Shown one piece after another: positions 25,565-35,541 of a stretch of DNA of 64,000 bases. The DNA lies in contig NZ_JANZKY010000007.1 of the NCBI RefSeq assembly GCF_025770765.1, forward strand, positions 124,001-188,000, given 5' to 3'. The notes beneath the pieces are model-generated. The model was not told the origin of the DNA. It did not search any database and was given only the letters and a program-made list of their open reading frames with translations. Positions within the stretch are counted from its first letter, which is position 1. Each line of letters opens with the position of its first letter. This stretch comes from Propionivibrio soli. Its GTDB lineage: Bacteria > Pseudomonadota > Gammaproteobacteria > Burkholderiales > Rhodocyclaceae. The position numbers were made by a program, and so were the translations under genes.

Positions 25565-27076
25565 ATGCAGAACTATTTTGTCGGAATCGATAACGGGGGA
25601 AGCGTCACCAAAGCGGTGGTGTTCGATGCGGCCGGCAGGGAGGTAGCATGCGCGGCGGAACGTGTTCCGGTCATCCATTCTCATCCCGGTTTTACCGAGC
25701 GCGATATGGAAGCGTTGTGGCGAGCTAACGTCGATGTCATTCGCGACGTGGTGGCGGCGTCCGCCGTAGATCCCCGGCGGATTGCCGGTATCGCGTGCAC
25801 CGGCCACGGCAAAGGCATGTATCTGTGGGGAACGGATGACCGACCGGCGGCCAACGGCATCGTTTCCACCGATACCCGCGCGTGGGCGTATCCGGACGAG
25901 TGGAAGCGCAACGGCGTGTCGGCGGATGCTTTCCCGAAGATCATGCAGACCCCGCTGGCTTGTCAGCCGGCCGCCCTCTGGCGTTGGTTCCAGGACAACG
26001 CACCGGAGGTGCTGCAGCGCGTGCGCTGGTTGTTCTCGGTGAAGGACTACATCCGTTTTCGCCTGACTGGCGAAGCCTGGGCGGAGATGACGGATTACTC
26101 GGGGTCCGGGTTGATGAACCTTGCCGAAACCCGGTTCGATCGCGAGTTGCTTGATGTATTCGGCATCGCCGACGTGTATGACCGCTTGCCGCCGCTGTGC
26201 GGCTCGACGGCGTTGTGCGGGACGGTGACGGAAGAGGCTGCACGGCTCACGGGGCTCATGGCCGGGACACCCGTGGCCGCCGGCATGTTCGATATCGACG
26301 CCTGTGCCGTCGCCATGGACGTGACCGACGAAACCAACTTGTGCGTGGTCGCCGGCACGTGGGGAATCAACGAGTACGTTTCGCGAAAGCCGGTGCTTGA
26401 CGGTTCGATCCACATGAATTCGTTGTTCTGTGCGCCCGGCTACTATCTGGTGGAAGAGTCGAGCCCCACATCAGTCAGCAACAACGATTGGTTCATCGAC
26501 GTTTTTATGGAAAGCGAAAAAACGCTCGCGCAACAGCGCGGGGTCAGCCTGCATGCACTGGCTGAGGAACTTGCGGCCTCCATGGGCATGGACGAGCCGC
26601 CGATTCTTTTCCTACCGTTTCTGTACGGTTCGAACGACAACCCGCAGGCGCGAGCCTGTTTCCTCGGGTTGGAAAGCAGCCACTCGCGCCCGCACCTCAT
26701 CCGTGCCGTACTTGAAGGCGTCGTCTTCTCACATCGCGTGCATGTCGAACGTTTGCTCGCCGGTCGCTCCCGCCCAGAAGCGGTTCGCCTGGCCGGCGGC
26801 GCCGTGAATAACCGGGTGTGGTGCCAGATTTTCGCCGACGTGCTTGGCCTCCCGATCGAGACCGTCGATACCCGGGAACTCGGTGCGCTTGGAGCCGCCA
26901 TGGCGGCTGCGGTGGCCACCGGCGGCTATCCCGATCTCAAGGCTGCCGCGCGCGCCATGGTGCGGATAGCGGATCGTCTCGAACCCGATCTGGGTAAGAA
27001 ACCCGAGTACGACAAGAAGTTCGGGTTGTTTACGGCGGCCAGTGCCGCGCTGGACGGGCTTTGGAAAAGGTTCTAG
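25565..27076 (+). CDS. FGGY-family carbohydrate kinase (xylulokinase/L-xylulose kinase-like)
   Basis: 503 residues with the two FGGY actin-like domains: phosphate-binding loop YFVGIDNGGSVTKAVVFD at the start, GIACTGHGKGMYLWG, CVVAGTWGINEYVS and the C-terminal RLAGGAVNNRVWCQIFADV with ELGALGAAMAAAV. It most resembles LyxK-like kinases that phosphorylate ketopentoses, but the exact sugar is uncertain. The ATG at 25565 matches the family's N-terminus; the longer reading to 25436 is not conserved. No transporter or isomerase adjoins it. Sugar genes occur again only at the right edge of the window. Confidence 0.9.
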   Translation: MQNYFVGIDNGGSVTKAVVFDAAGREVACAAERVPVIHSHPGFTERDMEALWRANVDVIRDVVAASAVDPRRIAGIACTGHGKGMYLWGTDDRPAANGIVSTDTRAWAYPDEWKRNGVSADAFPKIMQTPLACQPAALWRWFQDNAPEVLQRVRWLFSVKDYIRFRLTGEAWAEMTDYSGSGLMNLAETRFDRELLDVFGIADVYDRLPPLCGSTALCGTVTEEAARLTGLMAGTPVAAGMFDIDACAVAMDVTDETNLCVVAGTWGINEYVSRKPVLDGSIHMNSLFCAPGYYLVEESSPTSVSNNDWFIDVFMESEKTLAQQRGVSLHALAEELAASMGMDEPPILFLPFLYGSNDNPQARACFLGLESSHSRPHLIRAVLEGVVFSHRVHVERLLAGRSRPEAVRLAGGAVNNRVWCQIFADVLGLPIETVDTRELGALGAAMAAAVATGGYPDLKAAARAMVRIADRLEPDLGKKPEYDKKFGLFTAASAALDGLWKRF

Positions 27077-27103
27077 AGCGAATGAAGATGAGGGGAGCCT
27101 CGA

Positions 27104-27838
27104 TTACGTCGACGGGCCGACGACCGTTGCCCCTTCGACGCCGTGGCGGGCAAGGGATTGGGCGATGAAGCCGTTGGCTTTCAGTTCCTCGACGAAGCCC
27201 GTCAATTGTGCGGCTGTTTCCTCGCCGCGGGCCCTCGCGACACCCATCGCCTGCCGGATGATCATGAAGTGGCCGGGCAGCAGGCGCAGGTCCGGATAGC
27301 GCCGCATGTCGGCCTCGAGTTGTTGCTTGACGCTCGCGGCGACATCGATTTGCTGTTCCATGAACAGGTCGACCACCGCCTGCGTGTTCGGTGCGCGCAC
27401 CAGTTCTGCTTCTTTGAGCGACCGTGATAGGAAAAGGTCGTAGGCACTGCCACGGCCGACCACGACCCGCCTACCGTGTCGATCGACGTCTTCGTTGGTA
27501 CGGACTGGCGACGCTTCGCGTACGAGGTAGCTGCCTTCGATGAGCAGGTAAGGTTCGGTGAAGGCGATCTGTTCGCCACGCTTTGGGTCGATGGCAAAGA
27601 AGCCGATATCCGCGAGTCCTTCGGCGATGGCCTCGACCGACTGTTGCGCGGTATCGACAGCGACGAGTTCAAGCCCGACACCGAGCCGCTGGGCGAATTC
27701 GGTCGCCATGTCGATGGTCACGCCATAAGGCGGTTTGTCGGGAAACGAGCGGCGCGCGAGGACCGCATTGCCGAGGTTGATCGCTGCGCGCAGCTTGCCG
27801 CCGGGAGCGAATAGATCGACGGCGTAGACCTGGGTCAT
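27104..27838 (-). CDS. Family 3 solute-binding-like protein lacking a signal peptide
   Basis: 244 residues of the amino-acid-type periplasmic binding fold (LRAAINLGNAVLARR, GVTIDMATEFAQRLGV, GLADIGFFAIDPKRGEQIAFTEPYL, VVVGRGSAYDLFL). The protein starts directly with the mature fold (MTQVYAVDLFAPGGKLRAAI). No hydrophobic signal is present and none appears in frame just upstream, so it is probably cytosolic. Its start is 29 bp after the end of the Gdx-type exporter gene on the same strand, so the two probably form an operon. A ligand sensor or buffer role is speculation. No ABC permease or ATPase is nearby. Confidence 0.85.
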   Translation of the reverse strand: MTQVYAVDLFAPGGKLRAAINLGNAVLARRSFPDKPPYGVTIDMATEFAQRLGVGLELVAVDTAQQSVEAIAEGLADIGFFAIDPKRGEQIAFTEPYLLIEGSYLVREASPVRTNEDVDRHGRRVVVGRGSAYDLFLSRSLKEAELVRAPNTQAVVDLFMEQQIDVAASVKQQLEADMRRYPDLRLLPGHFMIIRQAMGVARARGEETAAQLTGFVEELKANGFIAQSLARHGVEGATVVGPST

Positions 27839-27867
27839 GGCGTTTCTCTCAGTGCTTCCGATATGGA

Positions 27868-28185
27868 CTAGGGCGTGGCCAGCTTGAGGCCAACGATGCC
27901 GGCCAGGATCAGCGCGAGGCTAAGGAGCCGGCCGATGTTTGCCGATTCTCCGAAAAGGATGATGCCGAGGATCGCCGTACCGACGGCGCCGACCCCTACC
28001 CATACCGCATACGCGGTGCCGACCGGCAACGATTTCATGGCGATGCCGAGCAGGACGACGCTCAATATCATGGCGATCGCGGTTCCCACGCTCGGCCACA
28101 GGCGCGTGAATCCTTCCGTGTATTTGAGCCCGATGGCCCAGGCCATTTCAAAGAGACCCGCGGCAAAAAGCAGCAACCAGTTCAT
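27868..28185 (-). CDS. gdx: SMR-family guanidinium exporter (Gdx/SugE type)
   Basis: 105 residues, four membrane helices. The sequence follows E. coli SugE/Gdx closely: [50 protein letters not shown]. Glu13 ([10 protein letters not shown]) is the conserved coupling residue. Gdx proteins are dual-topology dimers exporting guanidinium. The GESAN and WVGVGAVG segments point to the Gdx branch and away from EmrE. The ATG at 28185 matches the family start; only a weak GAGAG is upstream. I found no guanidine riboswitch in the preceding 240 bases. The downstream partner is the signal-less binding protein. Confidence 0.9.
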   Translation of the reverse strand: MNWLLLFAAGLFEMAWAIGLKYTEGFTRLWPSVGTAIAMILSVVLLGIAMKSLPVGTAYAVWVGVGAVGTAILGIILFGESANIGRLLSLALILAGIVGLKLATP

Positions 28186-28430
28186 CATTAACTCTCGCAA
28201 GATTCCATCCCTTTTTGACTGGAGCACCGGGAAACGTTCCATGCTCGAAGGGACCTATGTCTTGGATTGTACGTGGATGACGTCGCCAGGCGAATCGAGT
28301 GAGCCGCTTGCACGTTGCCCCGCAAGACGGCGCGAGTGGTGTATGTGGTGTATGGCCGTAGCGGCGAACTATTCGAAGGTCACCGGTTCCAATCTCCGGG
28401 TGTGGGATAACGCATGGAAACGGAGCCATC

Positions 28431-28874
28431 ATGTTCTTCAAGGCGCGAGCCGGGCATTCCCTCAACCCGATGTACTACTTCGTGAGCTTTCACTCGCCGT
28501 ATTTCCTCCTGTATGTGAAGTGCCCCAAAGCGCGCGTTTGGCAACTTGCTCGTTCGCAGCAGGAACCGTTGAAAGTCGTCGACGGAAGCGCCGAGCGGAC
28601 GGTGTATCCCGTTCTCCTTTTCTCATCACGCGACGATGCCGAACACTATGCGGCCAAGGTTCTTGGACTCCGGCCGAAGAAGGTTTCCTTCGGTCTGAGC
28701 GTCTTTCTGCTTTGGCATGAGGGTGAACACTTCGAGCCGGTTACGTTGCCGGAAGAGACCATCTCCGTCGAGATCAAACTGCGGGTCGCGCCCGTTGTCT
28801 ATGTGAAAGAGGAACACCCCGAGAAGATGGGGTCGGTACACCCCTTGCCGTTTGCCGAGCGCCGCCGGGATTAA
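28431..28874 (+). CDS. Hypothetical protein
   Basis: 147 residues with balanced composition, a GGAG about 6 bases before the ATG and no membrane segment or signal peptide. I recognise no family. Notable are aromatic-rich MYYFVSFHSPYFLLYVKCP near the start and a central LLFSSRDDAEHYAAKVLGL that looks like a small alpha-beta domain. Divergent from gdx (245 bp), convergent with the LysR gene (7 bp). Confidence 0.65.
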   Translation: MFFKARAGHSLNPMYYFVSFHSPYFLLYVKCPKARVWQLARSQQEPLKVVDGSAERTVYPVLLFSSRDDAEHYAAKVLGLRPKKVSFGLSVFLLWHEGEHFEPVTLPEETISVEIKLRVAPVVYVKEEHPEKMGSVHPLPFAERRRD

Positions 28875-28881
28875 AGGCTTA

Positions 28882-29793
28882 TCAGGAACCGGCTGCTGTC
28901 TCGCCGAATCGTATCGCCAGGAATTCCCGCAGTCTTTGCACCGTATGGGTCAGCGCGCTGCGGTGCGCACAGACGAGCTGCAGCGGCGTCGGCTGGCCGA
29001 ATTCGGGTGGAAATATTTCTACCAGACGCCCCGCCTGCAAGTCGGGCAGCACGTCGAGCCGCGATTTGTACACGACCCCGTACCCCGCGACCGCCCAGCG
29101 CCGGACCACGTCGGCATCGTCGCAGACGCGGTCGCCGTTCACCTTGATGGTCTGCGCGCCGTTCGGCAATTGGAAGGTCCAACGATCGTAAACCTCGTCG
29201 CCCATCACGTACCGCAGGCAGTTGTGTTGGCGCAGGTCCTCCGGAACCCGCGGCGCGCCCGCCCGAGCCAGATAGGCGGGGGAGGCGCAGACGGTACGTC
29301 GGTTGTCGGGCGCCAGCGGCAGGGAAACGAGGCTCGAATCGGCCAGCCGTCCGTAGCGGATTCCCACGTCGAGCGGTTCGCGGAAGAAGTCCGCCGTTTG
29401 GTCGCTCATGCGCAGATGCAACGAGAGCTTCGGGTGCTGCTCCTGGAACTCGTCCAACCACGGCAGCAGCACGTTGCGGCCCAGATCGGAGGGGACCGAA
29501 AGCCGCAAGACGCCACCGATTTCGGCTCGGCCTTGGGCCAGAGCCTCCTCGCCGCCGGCCACCGCCGAAAGGATCGCCTGCGCGTGCGGCAGGTAGCGTT
29601 CGCCGTCGGGCGAAAGCCGCATACGGCGCGTCGAGCGTACGAAGAGCCGAAGCCCCAATTCGCTCTCCAGGCGTTGCACGCCCCCGCTGGCGAGCGCGGG
29701 GCTCAGATCAAGCTGGCGAGCCGCTGCCGAGAAGCTTCCGAGTTGGGCAGCGTGAACAAAAACCTGCAAGTCGTCGAGCCGAACCATTTTCAA
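28882..29793 (-). CDS. LysR-family transcriptional regulator
   Basis: 303 residues. The LysR helix-turn-helix occupies about 1-60 (DDLQVFVHAAQLGSFSAAAR, then SELGLRLFVRSTRRM), followed by an effector-binding domain of the CrgA/DsdC-like type (LHLRMSDQTADFFREPLDVGIRYG). It is divergent from the oxidoreductase gene at 29958 (164 bp spacer), so that gene is the likely target, probably with autorepression. Confidence 0.93.
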   Translation of the reverse strand: MKMVRLDDLQVFVHAAQLGSFSAAARQLDLSPALASGGVQRLESELGLRLFVRSTRRMRLSPDGERYLPHAQAILSAVAGGEEALAQGRAEIGGVLRLSVPSDLGRNVLLPWLDEFQEQHPKLSLHLRMSDQTADFFREPLDVGIRYGRLADSSLVSLPLAPDNRRTVCASPAYLARAGAPRVPEDLRQHNCLRYVMGDEVYDRWTFQLPNGAQTIKVNGDRVCDDADVVRRWAVAGYGVVYKSRLDVLPDLQAGRLVEIFPPEFGQPTPLQLVCAHRSALTHTVQRLREFLAIRFGETAAGS

Positions 29794-29957
29794 AACAAAC
29801 GAGAAAGTGTTTGGTCATTTTCCTCGTTTATCGCCATAAAACAATCCGCGAAGATGGCCTCCGACACTACCCGATGGGCTCGCGGGCCATCACATCGATG
29901 CTCCGGGTCCCGGTATGGGTTGTCTTCATCCCCTAACTTTTCGTAAGGAGTTCGCAA

Positions 29958-30971
29958 ATGAAAGCCGTCGGTTTGTACAAATCCCTCCCCATCGACCACC
30001 CGGAATCGCTGGTCGACATCGAATTGCCTGATCCCGTCGCGACGGGCCACGACCTGCTTGTCGAAGTCCACGCGGTTTCGGTCAATCCGGTCGACGTGAA
30101 GGTGCGCATGAAAGCGACCCTCGCCGCCGGTGAGCCACGTGTGCTTGGGTGGGATGCTGCCGGCATCGTGCGGGCGGTGGGCGAGAAGGTGACACGGTTC
30201 AAGGTCGGCGATCGCGTCTGGTACGCGGGTCAGATCGACCGGCCGGGGAGTAACGCCGAACTACAACTCGTCGACGAGCGCATCGTCGGCCCCGTTCCCA
30301 CCAAGCTCGATTTCGCCGAAGCCGCGGCCATGCCGCTAACCGCCCTCACGGCGTGGGAATTGCTGTTTGATCGCCTGAAAGTGCAGGAAGCCGATCCGAC
30401 GCAAGAGAACAGGCTGCTCGTCGTCGGGGCCGCCGGTGGCGTGGGCTCGATTCTCGTTCAACTCGCTCGTCGCCTCACTGGATTGACCATCGTGGCCACG
30501 GCTTCGCGCCAGGAGACGCGCGATTGGGCGCTGGAACAAGGTGCGCATTACGTCATCGATCACCATCAACCTTGGGCAGAACAGCTTGCCCAGCTCGGCA
30601 TTGGCGATGTGACGCACGTCGCAAGTCTCACGCACACGGGTTCATACATTCCGCAAATCGTCGACGTCCTGCGCGCCGAAGGCCAGCTTGGGCTGATCGA
30701 CGATCAAGCTCAACTCGATATCATGCCCTTCAAGGCCAAGGCGCTCTCGGTGCACTGGGAAATGATGTTTACCCGGCCGGTATTCAAAACGTCGACCCTG
30801 GCCCGCCAGCACGACATCCTGCGCAAAGTGGCCACGCTCGTTGACGCCGGGGTGGTGCGGACGACGTTGGCCCGACGTATCCAGGGAATAAATGCGACGA
30901 ATCTCAAGGAAGCGCACGCGCAGATCGAGACGGGAACCACGCGCGGCAAGATCGTTCTCGAAGGCTTCTAG
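29958..30971 (+). CDS. Quinone-oxidoreductase-type (MDR superfamily) alcohol dehydrogenase-like protein
   Basis: 337 residues of the zinc-independent quinone reductase branch of the MDR superfamily. Sequences seen: VEVHAVSVNPVDVKVRM, LGWDAAGIVRAVGEKVTRFKVGDRVWYAG, AMPLTALTAWELLFDRL and the Rossmann loop LLVVGAAGGVGSILVQLARR. Catalytic-zinc cysteines and histidines are absent. It should reduce quinones or enone substrates with NADPH. AAGGAG precedes the ATG by 8 bases. It is controlled, by arrangement, by the divergent LysR gene and followed by a GlxA-type regulator. Confidence 0.92.
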   Translation: MKAVGLYKSLPIDHPESLVDIELPDPVATGHDLLVEVHAVSVNPVDVKVRMKATLAAGEPRVLGWDAAGIVRAVGEKVTRFKVGDRVWYAGQIDRPGSNAELQLVDERIVGPVPTKLDFAEAAAMPLTALTAWELLFDRLKVQEADPTQENRLLVVGAAGGVGSILVQLARRLTGLTIVATASRQETRDWALEQGAHYVIDHHQPWAEQLAQLGIGDVTHVASLTHTGSYIPQIVDVLRAEGQLGLIDDQAQLDIMPFKAKALSVHWEMMFTRPVFKTSTLARQHDILRKVATLVDAGVVRTTLARRIQGINATNLKEAHAQIETGTTRGKIVLEGF

Positions 30972-31089
30972 ATAGACGCCTCTCAAGACCCTCACCCTGG
31001 GCATGAGCAGGTCGCCGCAGGGGTGGGAGCCGCCTGCGGCGCCAAGTGCTACACTTGGCTCGTTTTATATAAAAGGTTCTTATGAGGCC

Positions 31090-32073
31090 ATGCGCACGTT
31101 CCTGATCATCGTTCCCGACGGCGGCCTGCTATTCGAAGCGGCGGGGATCGCCGACATCCTTACGCATGCCAATCGGTGGAATACGGCTCAGTCTCAAGAG
31201 CCGCTGTACGAGGTGGCGATTGCCACCACGCAGCCGCATCGCGTGGCGCATGGGCAATCGGGGCTGAACCTCCTCGCGGACCATCGTCTCGCCGACCTCG
31301 ACCCGGAGGAAGCGCGCGATACGATCGTGATCACCGGGCGGGGTATCAATGAAGATGAGCGCGTCGTTGTCGCAGAGTGGGTGCGCCGAGCCGCCCCGCA
31401 TGCGCGACGCACGGTTTCGGTCTGCGGCGGCGCGTGGATATTGGCGCTCGCGGGTTTGCTCGATGGGCGGCGGGCGACGACGCACTGGCGATTGCTCGAC
31501 GCCTTGCAGGCGAACTTTCCGCAGGTGAAGGTGCAACGAGGGCCGATCTATGTACGGGAAGACTCGATCTGGACGTCGGCTGGCGTGACGGCTGGCTTCG
31601 ACCTGACGCTCGCCCTTGTCGAGGAGGATTGCGGTTTCGCTTTGGCGCGCGACGTGGCGCAAGACCTGGTGATGTACCTGCGCCGTCCTGGCGGGCAGTC
31701 GCAATTCAGCCGCTATCTGCTCACGCAGGCGAAGACGCCGGGGCCGATCCGCGATCTGCAGGCGTGGATTCTGGAAAACCTGGACGAAGATCTCTCGGTG
31801 GAAGCGCTGGCCGGTCAGGTTTCGATGAGTCCGCGCAACTTCACTCGCGTCTTCACGCGCGAAACCGGTATTTCGCCAGCGAAGTACGTGGAAGAGGCCC
31901 GGCTCGATGCAGCCCGTCAGCGCCTCGAGCAGGGGGCGGAAGGCGTGGAGCAGGTGGCACTGGCAACGGGCTTCGGTAACGGCCTCAATCTACGCCGGGT
32001 CTTCGAACGAAATCTGCAGCTTACGCCCACCGAGTATCGAGACCGCTTTTGTTCGCAAGTTGGCTTAAATTGA
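31090..32073 (+). CDS. GlxA-family transcriptional regulator (DJ-1-like plus AraC)
   Basis: 327 residues: an N-terminal DJ-1-like domain (FLIIVPDGGLLFEAAGIADIL, VCGGAWILALAGLLDGRRATTHW) and a C-terminal AraC HTH (LAGQVSMSPRNFTRVFTRETG, VEQVALATGFGNGLNLRRVFER). It is a second GlxA-type regulator, unlike the one at 23.7 kb. A TATATAAAAGG sequence about 20 bases upstream may be its -10 region. I used the ATG at 31090, where homology begins. It follows the quinone-reductase gene on the same strand. Confidence 0.9.
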   Translation: MRTFLIIVPDGGLLFEAAGIADILTHANRWNTAQSQEPLYEVAIATTQPHRVAHGQSGLNLLADHRLADLDPEEARDTIVITGRGINEDERVVVAEWVRRAAPHARRTVSVCGGAWILALAGLLDGRRATTHWRLLDALQANFPQVKVQRGPIYVREDSIWTSAGVTAGFDLTLALVEEDCGFALARDVAQDLVMYLRRPGGQSQFSRYLLTQAKTPGPIRDLQAWILENLDEDLSVEALAGQVSMSPRNFTRVFTRETGISPAKYVEEARLDAARQRLEQGAEGVEQVALATGFGNGLNLRRVFERNLQLTPTEYRDRFCSQVGLN

Positions 32074-32146
32074 TCTTTTAATGTCGTGTACGCCATTCTT
32101 CGCCGCGGCTAAAGTGAGCGAAGGATAAACAGCGACAGGAGCAAAG

Positions 32147-33157
32147 ATGGTCAAGATAGGTATCAACGGGTTCGGCCGCATCGGTCGCAACGTTCTGCGC
32201 GCTGCTCACGGTCGGAATGACTTCCAGGTCGTCGCGATCAATGACCTGACCGACAGCAAGACGCTCGCTCATCTTCTAAAGTACGACTCGCTTCTTGGCA
32301 CGTTTGCCGCCAACGTGGAAGCCGCGGAAGGGCAGATGGTGGTCGACGGACGGACGATCCAGGTGTTTTCCGAACGCGACCCCGGCGCGATTCCCTGGGC
32401 TAGCGCAGGCGTCGATATCGTGATCGAGGCGACCGGCTTTTTTACCGACAAGGCCAAAGCCGAAGTCCACATCAGCCGCGGTGGTGCCAAACGCGTGATC
32501 ATCTCGGCGCCGGGGAAGAACGACGACCTCACGGTCGTCATGGGTGTCAATCATGATCGGTACGACCCTGCCCGCCACCGCGTGGTGAGTAACGGAAGCT
32601 GTACCACGAACGCGCTGGCGCCCGCGGCGCAAGTGCTTCACCAGGCTTTCGGCATCGAGTACGGCCTGATGAATACGACGCACGCCTATACCAACAGCCA
32701 GGCGCTGCACGACCAGCCGGAGAAGGATCTGCGCGGCGCCCGGGCCGCCGCTCTTTCGATCGTTCCGTACTCCAGCGGGGCGGCGAAGGCGATCGGCAAG
32801 GTCATCCCGGAGCTCGAAGGCCGGCTGACCGGTTATTCCCTGCGAGTGCCGGTACCCGTCGTCTCGATCGTTGATTTGTCGGTGACGCTCAAGCGCGACG
32901 TAACGGTAGCCGAAGTGAATGCCGCCTTCCGCGAAGCGGCTGTCTCCGGTCCGCTGAAGGGTATCCTCGGTTACAGCGAGGAACCGCTGGTGTCGAACGA
33001 TTACCGGGGCGACGCGCGCTCTTCGATTGTCGACGGACTGTCGACCCTCGTCATCGGCGGCAAGCTGGTCAAGGTCCTGACGTGGTACGACAACGAATGG
33101 GGCTTCTCGAATCGCCTCATCGATCTCGCGCTGCTGATAGAGAAACGCGGGCTGTGA
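32147..33157 (+). CDS. gapA: Glyceraldehyde-3-phosphate dehydrogenase (type I)
   Basis: 336 residues, standard length. NAD-binding INGFGRIGRNVLRA at the N-terminus, the catalytic motif SNGSCTTNALAP with Cys152, and WYDNEWGFSNRLIDL near the end. It converts glyceraldehyde-3-phosphate and phosphate to 1,3-bisphosphoglycerate. The sequence ATGFFTDKAKAEVHI is typical of GapA enzymes, but cofactor preference is not resolved. AGGAG precedes the ATG. It stands alone; pgk and tkt, frequent neighbours, are not adjacent. Confidence 0.96.
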   Translation: MVKIGINGFGRIGRNVLRAAHGRNDFQVVAINDLTDSKTLAHLLKYDSLLGTFAANVEAAEGQMVVDGRTIQVFSERDPGAIPWASAGVDIVIEATGFFTDKAKAEVHISRGGAKRVIISAPGKNDDLTVVMGVNHDRYDPARHRVVSNGSCTTNALAPAAQVLHQAFGIEYGLMNTTHAYTNSQALHDQPEKDLRGARAAALSIVPYSSGAAKAIGKVIPELEGRLTGYSLRVPVPVVSIVDLSVTLKRDVTVAEVNAAFREAAVSGPLKGILGYSEEPLVSNDYRGDARSSIVDGLSTLVIGGKLVKVLTWYDNEWGFSNRLIDLALLIEKRGL

Positions 33158-33310
33158 TCGCGGCTTCAGCTCGGCGGCGCCTTTCCATACGTTAGCCGTT
33201 ACGCAAGAACGCCGCTTGACCGATGGTTGCTTATAGGGAAATCAGGCGGGGCCGTGGGTCCCGCATTCCCTTGTGAGCCAGCGCCGTTTTGGGCGGGAAG
33301 GCCGCGGTGC

Positions 33311-33730
33311 TTACGCTTTCGCCTTGTGTGGCTTTCCCTTTCGGTTCGACGTGTTGAGATCGATCGCGCCGCGAACGAGCGCCTTGAACGCTTCGGCGTC
33401 GACTTCTTCCCCTTCGTGAATGTCGATTGCGCGGCGCGTATTGCCGTCGAGACTCGAATTGAAAAGCCCGGCCGGGTCGGGCAGCGAGGCACCCTTGGCG
33501 AACGTCAGTTTCACAATTGACTTGTAGGACTCGCCGGTGCAGATGATGCCATCGTGCGACCACACCGGCGTTCCCCTCCATTTCAACTCTTCCGCGACCT
33601 CGGCATCAACTTCCCTTATGAGCCGGCGCATCCTGCTCAGGGCCTCTCCGCGCCAGTCGCCGAGTTCGGCGATCCGTTTGTCGATCAGTTCGGATGGCGT
33701 GGCAGTCGCCGCCGCGTCGGTTTCGCTCAT
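33311..33730 (-). CDS. DUF1801 domain protein
   Basis: 139 residues. LRRL-like helix MRRLIREVDAEVAEELKWRGTPVWSHDGIIC, YKSIVKLTFAKGASLPDP and a C-terminal EAFKALVRGAIDLN match the DUF1801 (YdhG-like) family, a small fold of unknown function related to the CyaY/iron-binding-like topology. AGGAGG precedes the ATG by 5 bases. Convergent with gapA. Confidence 0.88.
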   Translation of the reverse strand: MSETDAAATATPSELIDKRIAELGDWRGEALSRMRRLIREVDAEVAEELKWRGTPVWSHDGIICTGESYKSIVKLTFAKGASLPDPAGLFNSSLDGNTRRAIDIHEGEEVDAEAFKALVRGAIDLNTSNRKGKPHKAKA

Positions 33731-33879
33731 GTTCTCCTCCTGAAATGGCCTGACTCAAACGCTGATGTGGAAATGCCGCGAGGGTAATTCGACAATCCGA
33801 CACCACCGTGACGTGGCACGTTCCCAGAGCTGAGCGAATCAGGATGGCCGCGAGGCAGGAGTCGCGGCCTGGGGCGAAC

Positions 33880-35541
33880 CTAGGCTTTGAAACGATCTGC
33901 CAGTTCTCGCATTCCCGTCGACAGACGTTTCATCTCCTGGGCCGCGCGATTGACTTCTTCCATGGCCGAGCTGTTCTCGTCGCTCATGGTCGCAATGACT
34001 TCGACCTGCTTCGCGATCAAGTCGCTGGCCGTGCTCTGTTCCTTGAGTGCCGTGTCGATTTCCGCGGAGACCTCGACCACGCGCTTCGAGCCCCCGTGAA
34101 TATTCACCATTGACTCGCCCGCTACCCGCGCGCTCTGCGCGTTGGTCTCCACCTGGTCTACGAATTGATGCGTCTGCTCGACGACGTTTTGCGTTTCGGT
34201 CTGGATGCTCTGGATGAGACCGGCGATTTCCTTTGTCGAACTCGCCGTGCGCTCGGCGAGCTTGCGTACCTCGTCGGCCACGACGGCAAAACCGCGCCCT
34301 TGTTCGCCGGCACGTGCGGCTTCGATCGCCGCGTTCAGGGCGAGAAGATTCGTTTGATCGGCAATTTCCTTGATCACGCCGACGATACCGCCGATTTCGT
34401 CGGTACGTTTATTCAAGGCTTCCATCGTTCGCGATGTCGTTTGAGCCGATTCGGCCATTTCCAACATTTCGCGCACCGTCTTGTCGATCGCAACACTGCC
34501 GTGTTCGGCGGTGCCAAGCGATTGGGTCGCAATATCCTTGGCCGTGCTCGACGAATCGGAAACATGGTTCAGGCTCACGGCCATTTGTTCCATGGAGGCG
34601 GCCATCGACGAGGTGGACTCGTTCTGCTGCTCGACGGAACTGGCCAATTGTGTGACCGAATGGGAGAGCTCGTCCGACGCGCTTGAAACTTCGGAGCCGG
34701 CCTCCTTCATCCGTCGCACGACGGACTGAAATTCGTCGAGGAGGCCGTTGACGCTTGCCGCTACGTCGGCCATCTCGTCGTGGCCCGGCATGTGGATGCG
34801 CCGGGTAAGGTCCAGGGAGGAGCGGATTTCCCCGGTCGTCGTTTGCACCTCGGCGATCTGCCGAGCGATTCGTCGCACCGTTATCCAGACAATCATCGTC
34901 GACAACACCAGGCCGGCGATCATCAGCGCGATTTGCAGGTTTCGCGCGCGATCGTAGGTGGCTTGGGACTCCTCGATCTGCCGAGCCAAATGAGCGAGTT
35001 CGCCTTCTTGTACCCCGGTCACGAGCTTGTTCATTGCCTCGGTGGCGGCGCGATCCTTTCCTTTCAGGGCAGCGTCGAGTTTCTTGCCGCTCTCCGGATC
35101 GTGGGTGTCGAATCCGTTAAGAGCTGCCTTGTAAGCTTCTCCCAACTCCACGTGGACGCGTAGCACATCTTGTAAGCCTTTGATGACTTCGGCATTGGCC
35201 GGGTCGTTCTCCTTGCTGAGCGAGTCGAGCGCCTTTTTAAGCCTTTCCTGGACCGTACGTTCCTTCTGGAGGAACGCGTCCCGATACTTCGCCAGCTCGC
35301 TTTCATCGTTGCCGCGAATGAGAATGTTTTTCCACTCCTGAACCTGCGTCTTGAAGTCGATCCCGGCGCTCTCTATCTCCACTAGATTGCCGATACCTCC
35401 TTGAATCTCCTGTATATCGGCGCGGAGTTGCGAATTGAAGTGCGACAGCTGGAAGAGTCCCAGTCCGCCGGCGAGGAAAATGCCGCCTACGGCGAGTAGG
35501 CCGAGGACAAAGATGCGGTGTTTGATGGTGAGACTGTTCAT
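33880..35541 (-). CDS. Methyl-accepting chemotaxis protein
   Basis: 553 residues. Membrane helix at about 7-29, a four-helix-bundle periplasmic sensor (about 33-190), second helix at about 200-222, HAMP (about 222-275) and the signalling domain. The hairpin tip is invariant: [41 protein letters not shown]. Glutamine/glutamate-rich flanks are the methylation helices. There is no C-terminal CheR/B pentapeptide. The ATG at 35541 is favoured over an extension to 35688. No che genes are nearby, so it is an orphan receptor of unknown ligand. Confidence 0.95.
   Translation of the reverse strand: MNSLTIKHRIFVLGLLAVGGIFLAGGLGLFQLSHFNSQLRADIQEIQGGIGNLVEIESAGIDFKTQVQEWKNILIRGNDESELAKYRDAFLQKERTVQERLKKALDSLSKENDPANAEVIKGLQDVLRVHVELGEAYKAALNGFDTHDPESGKKLDAALKGKDRAATEAMNKLVTGVQEGELAHLARQIEESQATYDRARNLQIALMIAGLVLSTMIVWITVRRIARQIAEVQTTTGEIRSSLDLTRRIHMPGHDEMADVAASVNGLLDEFQSVVRRMKEAGSEVSSASDELSHSVTQLASSVEQQNESTSSMAASMEQMAVSLNHVSDSSSTAKDIATQSLGTAEHGSVAIDKTVREMLEMAESAQTTSRTMEALNKRTDEIGGIVGVIKEIADQTNLLALNAAIEAARAGEQGRGFAVVADEVRKLAERTASSTKEIAGLIQSIQTETQNVVEQTHQFVDQVETNAQSARVAGESMVNIHGGSKRVVEVSAEIDTALKEQSTASDLIAKQVEVIATMSDENSSAMEEVNRAAQEMKRLSTGMRELADRFKA

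Noticed and set aside
28186-28430. Guanidine riboswitch upstream of the Gdx-type gene
   Set aside because: I searched the minus strand for ykkC, mini-ykkC and guanidine-III core motifs and found none; only a weak Shine-Dalgarno is present.
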